From assembly GCF_001044425.1 (NCBI RefSeq), contig NZ_LFML01000163.1, positions 137,784 through 201,783 on the forward strand: a stretch of 64,000 bases of DNA, in the 5' to 3' direction. Under the pieces are notes generated by a model, which saw only the letters and a program-made list of their open reading frames with translations, ran no database searches and was not told the DNA's origin. A program made the position numbers and the translations under genes. Origin of the DNA: Streptomyces roseus (GTDB lineage Bacteria > Actinomycetota > Actinomycetes > Streptomycetales > Streptomycetaceae). Shown in pieces: positions 1 to 7,461 of the stretch (positions within the stretch are counted from its first letter, which is position 1; each line of letters starts with the position of its first letter).

Positions 1-2391
1 GACCACGTACGCACGGTGATTGACCATCGGGCGCCCGATCGGCGGGATCCGGCCGTACGAGGGCGCAACCACCCGGTGCATGGTCACGGACACGGCCGCT
101 TCGGTGGGCCCGTACGCGTTCCAGACCTCGCGGCCGCCCGTCGCCCAGCGGTCCACGGCGTCCCCGGACGGGGCCTCACCGCCCGTGGACAGGAACCGCA
201 GCGCCGGCAGTCCCGCCGGGTCCAGCAGCGGCAGGAGCGCCGGCGGCAGGTCGGCGACCGTCACCGCATGCTCGGCGAGCAACGACTGGAGCCGGTCGAC
301 GTCGACCCGTTCGGCCTCGGTGGCCAGGACCAGGGTGGAGCCGCTCAGCAGGGAACCGAACACGTCCAGGACCGACACGTCGAACGACAGCGAGGCGAAG
401 CCGAGGAACCGTTCCGTGCGCCCGGACCCACCGGGACCGCCGCAGTCGCCGGACCCGCCGGACCCGCGGGTCTCGCCGGACCCGAGGCCGTCGCCCGCGC
501 CGCACAGCGCGAGGTGGCCGCGTACGAAGTCGACGGCCGCCGCGTGCGGGACGACGACGCCCTTCGGCTCGCCCGTACTGCCCGAGGTGTACAGCAGGTA
601 CGCGGCGGACGCGGCCGGCAGCGGTACGGACCTCCGGCCGGCGCGGGACCCGTCCGTCGGCGCACTCGCGTCGACCACGCTCGGCAGGTCGTGCGGCAGC
701 CGCTCACGGCTGCCCGGCCCGGCGACGACCGTACGCAGCCCGGCGTCGCGGACGATGTACGCGATGCGCTCGGGCGGCAGGCCGGGGTCGAGCGGCACGT
801 AGCAGCCGCCCGCCTTCAGGACGCCGAGCAGAGCCGCGACCATGGACGGGGAGCGCTCCACGCAGACGCCGACCGGGGTGCCCGGTTCCACGGCCGTCCG
901 CAGCCGGTCCGCGATGCCCTCGGCCCAGGCGTCGAGCTCACGGTAGGTGACCTCCTGGCCGGCGCAGATCACGGCGGCCTGCTCGGGGGTGCGGGCCGCC
1001 GCCTCCTCGAAGAGCGTGTGCAGCGACGCGTCCGCCGCCATGGGATCGACGCCGCCCTCGGCGAAGGCGGCGAGCCGCTCCTCGTCCTCGGTGGTCAGGA
1101 AGGGCAGCGAGCCGACCGCGGTCGCGTCGTCGGCCGAGGCGAGCGCGATCAGGAAGCGGGTGAACCGGACCCGCAGCGCGTCGAGTCCGACCCGATCGAG
1201 GTCGGCGGCGTCGCCCTCGGCCTGCACGGTCAGCGGGCTGTCGCCGCCGCGGTCGTAGACGTTGAGGGAGACGTGCTCGACGGGGCCGACCGAGAGGTTG
1301 TGCGCGCGGGCGGGAGCCCCGGCGAAGGACAGCTCGTAGTCGAACGACATGAGGTTGACGGCGGCGTCCCACAGTCGGGGGCCGGTCCCGGTGAACTCCT
1401 CGATGCGGTAACGCTGGTGGCGCAGGACCTCCTTGATGCCGGCCGAGGTGGCGCGCAGCAGCTCGCCGACCGTCGTGTCCGCCGTGACCGTCAGTCGCAG
1501 CGGCAGCACCTTGGAGAACATGCCGGGCGTCCGGCGGGCGTCCGGGGTGGTGCGGCCGGTGACCGGCAGACCCAGGACCACGTCCTCGGTGCCGCCCGCG
1601 CGGTGCAGGTGGGCGGCGGCCGCGGCCATCACCAGCGCCGACCAGCGCGTGCCGTGCCGGCGCGCGGCCTCGCGCAGGGTGCGGGCTTCGGCGGGGTCGA
1701 GGTCGCCGCTCACCCGTACCGTCGTACCCGAGCCGGGCGCCGGAACGCTGCCGGTGAAGGAGACGGGCTCGGGGGCACCGTCCAGGCGGGCCCGCCAGAA
1801 CTCCCGGTCTTCCGCGCACCGTTCGGAGCCCGCGTACTCCTGCTCCTCGGCCACGATCCGCTGCCACGGCGCGCTCTCGACGGCCGGCACGGGCTCGCCC
1901 GCGACCAGCGCCGAGTACACCTGCGCGGTCCGCCGCGCGAGGATCGAGCCGGTGACCCCGTCCGCGACGAGATGGTGGTAGCCCTGCATCCAGCGGTAGG
2001 TCGCCGGACCGGTCCGTATCAGCAGGTGCCGGCACACGTCCCCCGAGGCAAGGTCCGTCGGCCTGGCCAGCTCGGCGCGCATCAGCCGCTCGGACTCGGC
2101 GTCCGGGTCCGGGTGGTCGCTGACGTCGACCGTCTCCATCCGCAGCGCAGGCGGACCGGCGGGTATCTGGTGCACCACGCCGTCCACCTCGGCGAAGCGG
2201 ACGCACAGCGTCTCGGTTCCGGCCACCATCGTGCGCACCGCCTCGGCGAGCAGCTCCGGATCCACCGCCCCGCGGATCTCCAGGTACTCGGCGATGGTGT
2301 AGTCGAGGCGGGTGGGGTCGAGCTGCTGTGCGAACCAGACGCCGTTCTGCGGCGGGGTCAGGGGCAGCGGCCCGCGGTCGTGAGTGGCCAT
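1..2391 (-). CDS. Non-ribosomal peptide synthetase, C-A part, 3' end beyond window
   Basis: Modular enzyme that activates and condenses an amino acid. The visible 797 residues begin with a condensation domain (about 1-440) carrying the catalytic HHLVADG motif, and continue into an adenylation domain (from about 470) with the core motif YLLYTSGSTGEPKGV and the downstream NAYGPTE motif. The N-terminus (LPLTPPQNGVWFAQQLDP) resembles EntF-type siderophore synthetases whose first domain is condensation. By hand alignment to GrsA the partial specificity residues read D-V-L-D-S-G-A-V-S, which I cannot assign to a substrate with confidence. The ATG at 2391 is preceded by GAGGAG about 12 nt upstream and no coding sequence continues upstream. 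Thiolation and release domains must lie left of the window. An antisense frame covers the same bases but has no domain sense. Confidence 0.93.
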   Translation of the reverse strand, partial: MATHDRGPLPLTPPQNGVWFAQQLDPTRLDYTIAEYLEIRGAVDPELLAEAVRTMVAGTETLCVRFAEVDGVVHQIPAGPPALRMETVDVSDHPDPDAESERLMRAELARPTDLASGDVCRHLLIRTGPATYRWMQGYHHLVADGVTGSILARRTAQVYSALVAGEPVPAVESAPWQRIVAEEQEYAGSERCAEDREFWRARLDGAPEPVSFTGSVPAPGSGTTVRVSGDLDPAEARTLREAARRHGTRWSALVMAAAAAHLHRAGGTEDVVLGLPVTGRTTPDARRTPGMFSKVLPLRLTVTADTTVGELLRATSAGIKEVLRHQRYRIEEFTGTGPRLWDAAVNLMSFDYELSFAGAPARAHNLSVGPVEHVSLNVYDRGGDSPLTVQAEGDAADLDRVGLDALRVRFTRFLIALASADDATAVGSLPFLTTEDEERLAAFAEGGVDPMAADASLHTLFEEAAARTPEQAAVICAGQEVTYRELDAWAEGIADRLRTAVEPGTPVGVCVERSPSMVAALLGVLKAGGCYVPLDPGLPPERIAYIVRDAGLRTVVAGPGSRERLPHDLPSVVDASAPTDGSRAGRRSVPLPAASAAYLLYTSGSTGEPKGVVVPHAAAVDFVRGHLALCGAGDGLGSGETRGSGGSGDCGGPGGSGRTERFLGFASLSFDVSVLDVFGSLLSGSTLVLATEAERVDVDRLQSLLAEHAVTVADLPPALLPLLDPAGLPALRFLSTGGEAPSGDAVDRWATGGREVWNAYGPTEAAVSVTMHRVVAPSYGRIPPIGRPMVNHRAYVV

Positions 2392-2892
2392 GCGGTGGTC
2401 AGTCTCCTCAGTCGGATCGGTCGATCAACGACGACGTGAGGCCACTGTCCGCGAGGGCCGGACGGTCCCGAAAGTCCCACTTATACGCCTCTTGACGAGG
2501 CCCGATCCACCCGGAGAAATCTCCGGTACCGCGATCCCGTGACGGGGGCCGCGACGCCGAGGAGACGCCCTACCGCGCACGGGCTCCGTGAGGCTCCAGC
2601 CGACGCCCGCGCCGTGCTGTACGAGGAGCGCCACATCGGGTGCGATGCCGAAGCGCGATCCAGCGGCTCGTCCAGTACGCCGAGGTCGCGCAGGCAGGTC
2701 GGGAGCGCGTGCGGTGTCCTCGGCGTCCGCTGCCCCGGCGGACACCCGGAACTCGGCGCCACACGGCAGCCGGCCCCGCCGCGACCTCCGTACGTCCCCG
2801 CGTCACGCGCCCCGACGAGGGTGCGACCGTGCGGCCGCGCCCTTGTCGGGGTGCGGCCGCACGGGGTGGGCCGGGTCCGAGGGCTCCTCGGG
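2392..2892. other. Intergenic region upstream of NRPS gene
   Basis: About 500 bases between two minus-strand genes. The left part should hold the NRPS promoter; a lower-GC patch around 2475-2500 is the likeliest place. No actinobacterial iron-box palindrome was found, so iron control of the NRPS is not supported by sequence. Several frames are open on both strands but none has domain character or a good ribosome site. The right part holds the hairpin at 2827-2864. Confidence 0.5.
2827..2864 (-). terminator. Strong hairpin downstream of DUF11 gene
   Basis: A perfect 12-bp inverted repeat (CCGTGCGGCCGC / GCGGCCGCACGG) with a 14-nt loop lies about 30 bases beyond the stop codon of the minus-strand secreted-protein gene. 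There is no T-run, as is common for actinomycete terminators. Confidence 0.65.
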
Positions 2893-5427
2893 TCAGGACT
2901 CCCTGGTGAGGATGCAGAGCAGGGAGCAGGCGACGGCCGAGGACGGTGCGCTGGTGGTCGGCGGGGTGCCGGGGGGTGCGTTCAATCCGGAGAAGGTGGC
3001 CGATGCCGTGTTCTTGAGCGGCAGCGCCAGCAGGAAGGAATCGCAGTAGACCTGTCGGCTGGAGCCCACCGCGAGGTCGAAGGTTCCCGCCGCCGTCCGG
3101 CAGCTGGGGGTGGTGGGGTCATTGACCGTCACTCCGGTCGCCGCGACGGGACCGGTGTTGGTCACGGTGATCCGCCAGTACGCGGTGCCGAGCAGTTGCA
3201 GCAGGCCCACCGGGCTCTTTTTGGCCCAGGGCCCCGCGCCGCCCGGTCCGCACGCGTGCGGGTTCGACACGGTGCAGATTTCCTTCTCGACCGTCACCTG
3301 AGGCTTGCACTGCGCGCCGGGCGCCACGGCGAGTTCGACGGTGTTGGAGGTCAGGGCGCCGGACCCGTCGGTAGCGGTCGCGGTATCGGAGACCTGGGTG
3401 ACCGCGCAGTCCGCCGCCACGACGGTGCGTACACAGATCTGCGGCGCGTCGCCCTGGTAACTGGCCACCAGAGCGGGGTGGTTGGTGGCGGTGAAGTCGG
3501 CCGCGCTGTTCAGGACCAGTTGGACGGTGACGGTGATGGCCGGATGATCGGCGGCGGAGATGCCGCTGAGGTCGACGGTGCCGGCCGCGGTCAGGGCGGG
3601 CGTGGCGAGGACGGTGCCGTCGGGGTCGGTGACCACGGCGGCCGACGCGGCGAGGTTGACGTGGCTGAGGTCAAGGCCTTCCAGCCGCGCCTCGGTGTAC
3701 CCCTGGACGTGGCCGGACGCGCCGTCGCAGTAGAAGTCGGAGGGCTTGAGGGTGACGGCCGCACCACTGTGGACGCACGGAGTGGACCCCGTGCCGGGGT
3801 CCACGGAGAAGAGGATGCCCGCGTCTCCGAGGGCGATCAGGCAGCGGGTCGTGGCGTCGTAGGTGTAGCCGTAGTCGCGGGTCGCTCCGCCGCCCACGCC
3901 CGGGTGGGTGGCGGTGGCCGGGAACCCGGCGCACGGCTGCGCCGTGGTCCAGCTGTAGCACAGGGTCGCCCCTGGGACGGGCCCGCCCCAGACGGGGAAG
4001 TAGCTGCGGGTGTCGGTGGCCGTGGCGACGACTTCGGGATTGAAGACGAGGACGCCGTTGCCCACCGCGCCGAGACCGGTGGCCGGTGCGGCGAGGGGCG
4101 CGCCGTCGATCCCGTAGCACGTGGTCAGCGGCGATCCGCCGTTGGTGGCCGCGGTGCACACGCCGCCCGCCGCACCGGAGGCGGTGTAGGAGGTGAACGC
4201 GTTGTACGTGTAGTGCGTGGCACCTGGGCCGGCCGGATGCGCGGTGTCCCAGCCGGCGCAGATCGTGGCCGTGGCCGGGTCGAAGCAGCCCAGGGCGGGC
4301 GCGGCGGCGAGGGTGGACCCGCTGCTCTGCGGCGATGAGGAGGCGAAGACCTTGCCGCCGGCCGTGGTCATACCGCCGAGGTAGAGCGACCCGGTCCCGC
4401 CGGGCAGGTCGTGGTTGGGCCGGACGACGGGGGCGTACGGCTGTCCGGCGCAGGGCGTGCGGCTGGCGATCTCCAGGCAGAGCACCTGGCCCGTGCTGGC
4501 GACGCCGTACAGGTTCCCGGCCTCGGCGACGAGACCGGCCATGCCGTTGGCGCTGGACGGGGTGCCGCCGGTGGCCCGCAGGGCGAAGAAGCCGCAGTTG
4601 GCACGGGCCCCGAGGTCCAGACAGCCGACGCCGAGCGCTGCCGCGGTCACCGCCGGGTAGTAGAGCACGCCTGGCCGGCCGGGGTCGAGAACGTACTGGG
4701 GCGTCAGGGTGCTGCTGATGTTCCCGGTGTTCCCGGAGCCGAGGGGACCCGGGGTGGTGTTGAGGGGGCGGGGCCACGGGCCGCCCGTACAGGGCTGCCC
4801 GGTCGACAGGTTGCTGCACACGGCTTGCGGCGCGGCGGGACCGGTGTGGTGGTACATGTTCCACGCCTCGACGTCACCGCTGTCGGTGCGGTGCAGCACG
4901 GGGGTGAATCCGTCGCCGCCGGTGGACTGGGCGGTGGGCCGCACCGGCGGCAGGAGGTTGGTGGCGAGGGCGGTTCCGCCGGGGCGGGCCGCGGGGTGGC
5001 TCGCGCGCACGGCGCGGGTCGCGGATCCGGGGTCGTCGGCGACGAAGGTCGTCCCGTCGGTGGACCAGGCGGGAGTCCAGCCCGGAGGCACCTTCAGGGA
5101 GCCGGGGACGTACGTCTGCGCGGTACCGGCGCCGGCGATGGGGTCGGTGACGACGGCGGGCGCCGGGGCTCCGGGAGCGGAGTTGGCGTAACTGACGGCC
5201 CAGTTGACGGTGGAGCCGTGGTCCAGCGGGATCCGGCCGGGGTCGGTCACGTTCTGGGCGGTCTTCACCAGGGTCGACGCGGCGGCGGCCCCTTCGGGGG
5301 CCGGTTTCGAGGCCGCCGACGTGGTGGTGACGCCTCCCGCGGCGGTCAGCGCGAGGGCGGTCAGCATGGCGGCCGCTGCGGTGCGCAGCGGCCGCCGGGA
5401 GCGGTATGCGGGCACGGGACGGGACAT
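2893..5427 (-). CDS. Secreted DUF11-type repeat protein
   Basis: An 844-residue exported protein of unknown function. The N-terminus is a classic Sec signal (arginine-rich start, hydrophobic stretch LRTAAAAMLTALALTAAG, then small residues). Near residue 85-115 and near the C-terminus (VTNTGPVAATGVTVND) are DUF11-like beta-sandwich segments found in bacterial surface proteins. The centre is rich in Gly/Ala/Thr/Pro with many paired cysteines, suggesting a disulfide-stabilised extracellular fold. There is no LPXTG motif, so it is probably released or loosely bound. The ATG at 5427 is chosen over an in-frame start 96 bases upstream because GGGAAG lies at proper distance and the signal peptide begins there. 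It stands alone, with a strong hairpin downstream. Confidence 0.85.
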   Translation of the reverse strand: MSRPVPAYRSRRPLRTAAAAMLTALALTAAGGVTTTSAASKPAPEGAAAASTLVKTAQNVTDPGRIPLDHGSTVNWAVSYANSAPGAPAPAVVTDPIAGAGTAQTYVPGSLKVPPGWTPAWSTDGTTFVADDPGSATRAVRASHPAARPGGTALATNLLPPVRPTAQSTGGDGFTPVLHRTDSGDVEAWNMYHHTGPAAPQAVCSNLSTGQPCTGGPWPRPLNTTPGPLGSGNTGNISSTLTPQYVLDPGRPGVLYYPAVTAAALGVGCLDLGARANCGFFALRATGGTPSSANGMAGLVAEAGNLYGVASTGQVLCLEIASRTPCAGQPYAPVVRPNHDLPGGTGSLYLGGMTTAGGKVFASSSPQSSGSTLAAAPALGCFDPATATICAGWDTAHPAGPGATHYTYNAFTSYTASGAAGGVCTAATNGGSPLTTCYGIDGAPLAAPATGLGAVGNGVLVFNPEVVATATDTRSYFPVWGGPVPGATLCYSWTTAQPCAGFPATATHPGVGGGATRDYGYTYDATTRCLIALGDAGILFSVDPGTGSTPCVHSGAAVTLKPSDFYCDGASGHVQGYTEARLEGLDLSHVNLAASAAVVTDPDGTVLATPALTAAGTVDLSGISAADHPAITVTVQLVLNSAADFTATNHPALVASYQGDAPQICVRTVVAADCAVTQVSDTATATDGSGALTSNTVELAVAPGAQCKPQVTVEKEICTVSNPHACGPGGAGPWAKKSPVGLLQLLGTAYWRITVTNTGPVAATGVTVNDPTTPSCRTAAGTFDLAVGSSRQVYCDSFLLALPLKNTASATFSGLNAPPGTPPTTSAPSSAVACSLLCILTRES

Positions 5428-6337
5428 AGGCTTCCCATTCTGTGGCGTGGAGCGCGCACCAACGGAGGTGCATGACAGGTGCACGCAGACGCATACCGTA
5501 GGGGTGTGGTTCCAATCCGTCACCGGCTTTGTCGTAGCAAGACGGATTCCGACAGAAAATGGGCATCAAGTGTCGGAACCGGCAAAGTAGTTGCCTGTTT
5601 AACTTCTTGAACCTTCGTGATCGAGTGCGGATTCTGTCCGGCAGCAGATCCTGGTTTAGGGCCGCCGTGCGTGCGGCAGCAGGACGCGGGATGCACGCCA
5701 CCTCCGGCTCCGCCCGCGCCTGCGATCATCACGGTCACCCGCCACAACGACACCGGACCGCCGTATGCGGTCGGCTGGCTCTGCCTCTTGATCACGTGAC
5801 CGTAGGAGCTGACGTGCGCCGTCGCGAACAGCCGGTACCCTGCCCGTTCCCGGTGCCGTTGGCCAAGGCGTATCCGCAGCTGGTGGCGTTGTGGCACCCG
5901 GACCGCAACGCCGGGTGTTCCCGAACTGCGGATGCGTGGAGAGGGTTCGGCCTGGCACACGGGAGGCCGAGCACGAGCAGTGTTACCGGTCGCACCCGGG
6001 AGTCCGAGGAGAACGCACCATACATCAAGGCCGGGCTCGCCGAGGCGGCGAAGGCCGCAGCCGGCCCCGCGGAGCAACTGCTCGACACGCTCACTCTGCC
6101 CGAGACGCTCCCGGCCAACCTGGCGGTATCCGCTGTCGGGCAAACCGTGCGAGCGCGTCGACGCGAAGCATCTGGCATTCGTCAGCGGCCTCGGGTGAAG
6201 CCGCCGCGTGACCGGCCGAGGCCCTCACCTCCCGCACCGCCCCACCGAGCGGGTGACGAGGTTCTGCCGGTTGCTTCCGTAACTGACCAGGGCCCGATCT
6301 GCTCCACATGGGGGGGCGGTCGGGCCCTGGACCGTGA
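5428..6337. other. Gene-poor stretch with zinc-ribbon remnant
   Basis: About 900 bases. The right side of the DUF11 gene should contain its promoter (5428-5560, relatively AT-rich). From 5814 there is a short plus-strand reading frame with zinc-ribbon similarity (separate entry). The rest, including an alanine-rich open stretch around 6020-6200, shows no recognisable gene. Confidence 0.5.
5814..5930 (+). pseudogene. Remnant of treble-clef zinc-ribbon protein
   Basis: A GTG at 5814 has a well placed GGAG upstream and opens a frame reading LAKAYPQLVALWHPDRNAG. That resembles the start of the repeated 'probable zinc-ribbon' unit (pattern: P-x-L-x-x-x-W-H-P-x-x-N-G) present in multi-copy treble-clef proteins of actinomycetes. 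The expected following WWxC and CxxC segments are absent in this frame, so the gene appears frameshifted or deleted soon after. Family assignment is from memory of the motif and is tentative. Confidence 0.4.
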
Positions 6338-6577
6338 CTAGACCTCTTTGTGCAGGACTTCGGCCTCTTCGTATTGGGCGAGTGCCAGCCCGAGGCCGAA
6401 CCAGGTCGCGGGCCAGGTCGCGGTGAAGATCCCCCACCGGTCCGCCCGGTCGATGCCCGCCGGTTCCACCTTCATCGACGTCGCCCATGAGGCGATGGAC
6501 AGTCCGATGGTCAGGCAGGCGACGGTGTACGCGTGTTCGCTCCGCAGGCCTTTGTCGTGCAGCATCTTGACGATCAT
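6338..6577 (-). CDS. Small integral membrane protein
   Basis: A 79-residue protein of unknown function. Two hydrophobic segments are visible: residues about 18-33 (TVACLTIGLSIASWATSM) and about 48-65 (WGIFTATWPATWFGLGLALAQ), with charged ends, so a two-span membrane protein is likely. The ATG at 6577 is supported by AAGGAG 5 nt upstream; longer in-frame starts give an arginine-rich extension and lack a ribosome site. It lies downstream of the SRPBCC gene on the same strand with about 130 bases between. Confidence 0.7.
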   Translation of the reverse strand: MIVKMLHDKGLRSEHAYTVACLTIGLSIASWATSMKVEPAGIDRADRWGIFTATWPATWFGLGLALAQYEEAEVLHKEV

Positions 6578-6708
6578 GGTGCTCCTTGGGATCCGACGGC
6601 GTAGCCTCCACCGTCGCCCACATGCCGGCATCACGCATCTCGGAACCTAGCTCCGCCGTCGTCGGCGGCCAGGCGCTCGGGAGCTGCGCAATCGCACCTT
6701 GGACGTGG

Positions 6709-7128
6709 CTATCGTGCAGCTTCCGCTGCCTCGACGGCTGACTTGATCCCTTCGAGGGCTTCGACCAGGCCGTGGTCGACCTGTGCGCCTTCAACCTGCT
6801 CAGTGTGCAGTTCCACGGAGAGCCGTGCGTGGTGGGCGTCGTCGCCAGGGGATACGTGCAGCTTGCCGCGGTAGTCGTGCGGGCCTGGTGCGCCCCATTC
6901 CAGCGACTTTCCCTCCTCGAGGACGTGAATCCAGGCTTCGCTCGTGACGTCCTGTTCCGGTTCACCGGGCGGCTCGATGTGGGCGGTGACGGTGACGCGG
7001 TCACCGTCATGCGGTTTCGCGGAGGTCAGGCGCGGCATGTAGGCGGGCAGGTTTCGCACGTCGGCGAGGTAGCTGAAGAGCGTGGCCGCGGGAACCGCCA
7101 CAGTGATCGATGTGTCGTAGTCACCCAT
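6709..7128 (-). CDS. SRPBCC family protein
   Basis: A 139-residue START/Bet v 1-like fold protein with a hydrophobic ligand cavity, likely cytoplasmic. The typical pattern is visible: an N-terminal beta strand (YDTSITVAVPAATLFSYLADVRNLPAYMPRL), a central strand run, and a C-terminal amphipathic helix (residues about 118-138). Such proteins are annotated as polyketide cyclase/dehydrase-like, but a catalytic role here is not supported. It is one of three SRPBCC genes in the window; the other two (33.3 and 52.4 kb) resemble each other more than this one. Confidence 0.85.
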   Translation of the reverse strand: MGDYDTSITVAVPAATLFSYLADVRNLPAYMPRLTSAKPHDGDRVTVTAHIEPPGEPEQDVTSEAWIHVLEEGKSLEWGAPGPHDYRGKLHVSPGDDAHHARLSVELHTEQVEGAQVDHGLVEALEGIKSAVEAAEAAR

Positions 7129-7461
7129 GAGGTACTGGCTTCCCCGAACAGATCGCCCCCAGGCAGCGAAGCTCCGCAGCTCACCCGAGTGGCAGACCAG
7201 CGTGTCCCCGGTGCCGGTGCCGGTGCCGGTGCCGGCCGGCGGTCAGGTTCCGCGGTGCCTGGACCCCGCTCTGCCGCCGTGCCACGCACGTCCGCTGGCT
7301 GCCCGGCGTATGGGCCGTCCAGGTGAGGCCCCGCTGCCCACGCCCCTGGCCGTGCGGCGGCCGGCCAGAGGTGGCTCGGGGCCATCGCCGGAGGGGGCGG
7401 CGCTGAATTGCGCGGTCCGACCCCGAGTACGGCACGCCACCGGACTCGGGGCACGAGGTCC
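7129..7461. other. Intergenic region with hexamer repeat
   Basis: About 330 bases between minus-strand genes. It holds the promoter side of the SRPBCC gene and the CCGGTG repeat. No supported gene. Confidence 0.5.
7208..7235. repeat. Short tandem hexamer (CCGGTG)4
   Basis: Four perfect CCGGTG units followed by CCGG, 80-110 bases upstream of the SRPBCC start codon. Possibly just a simple-sequence tract; the position could affect promoter spacing if its length varies. Confidence 0.8.

Noticed and set aside
16-2439. Very long plus-strand open frame over the NRPS gene
   Set aside because: It is arginine/glycine-rich without domain sense and is antisense to clear condensation and adenylation motifs; an effect of GC bias.
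2392-2892. Iron-box operator for the NRPS gene
   Set aside because: Searched by eye for the TTAGGTTAGGCTCACCTAA-like palindrome; not present.
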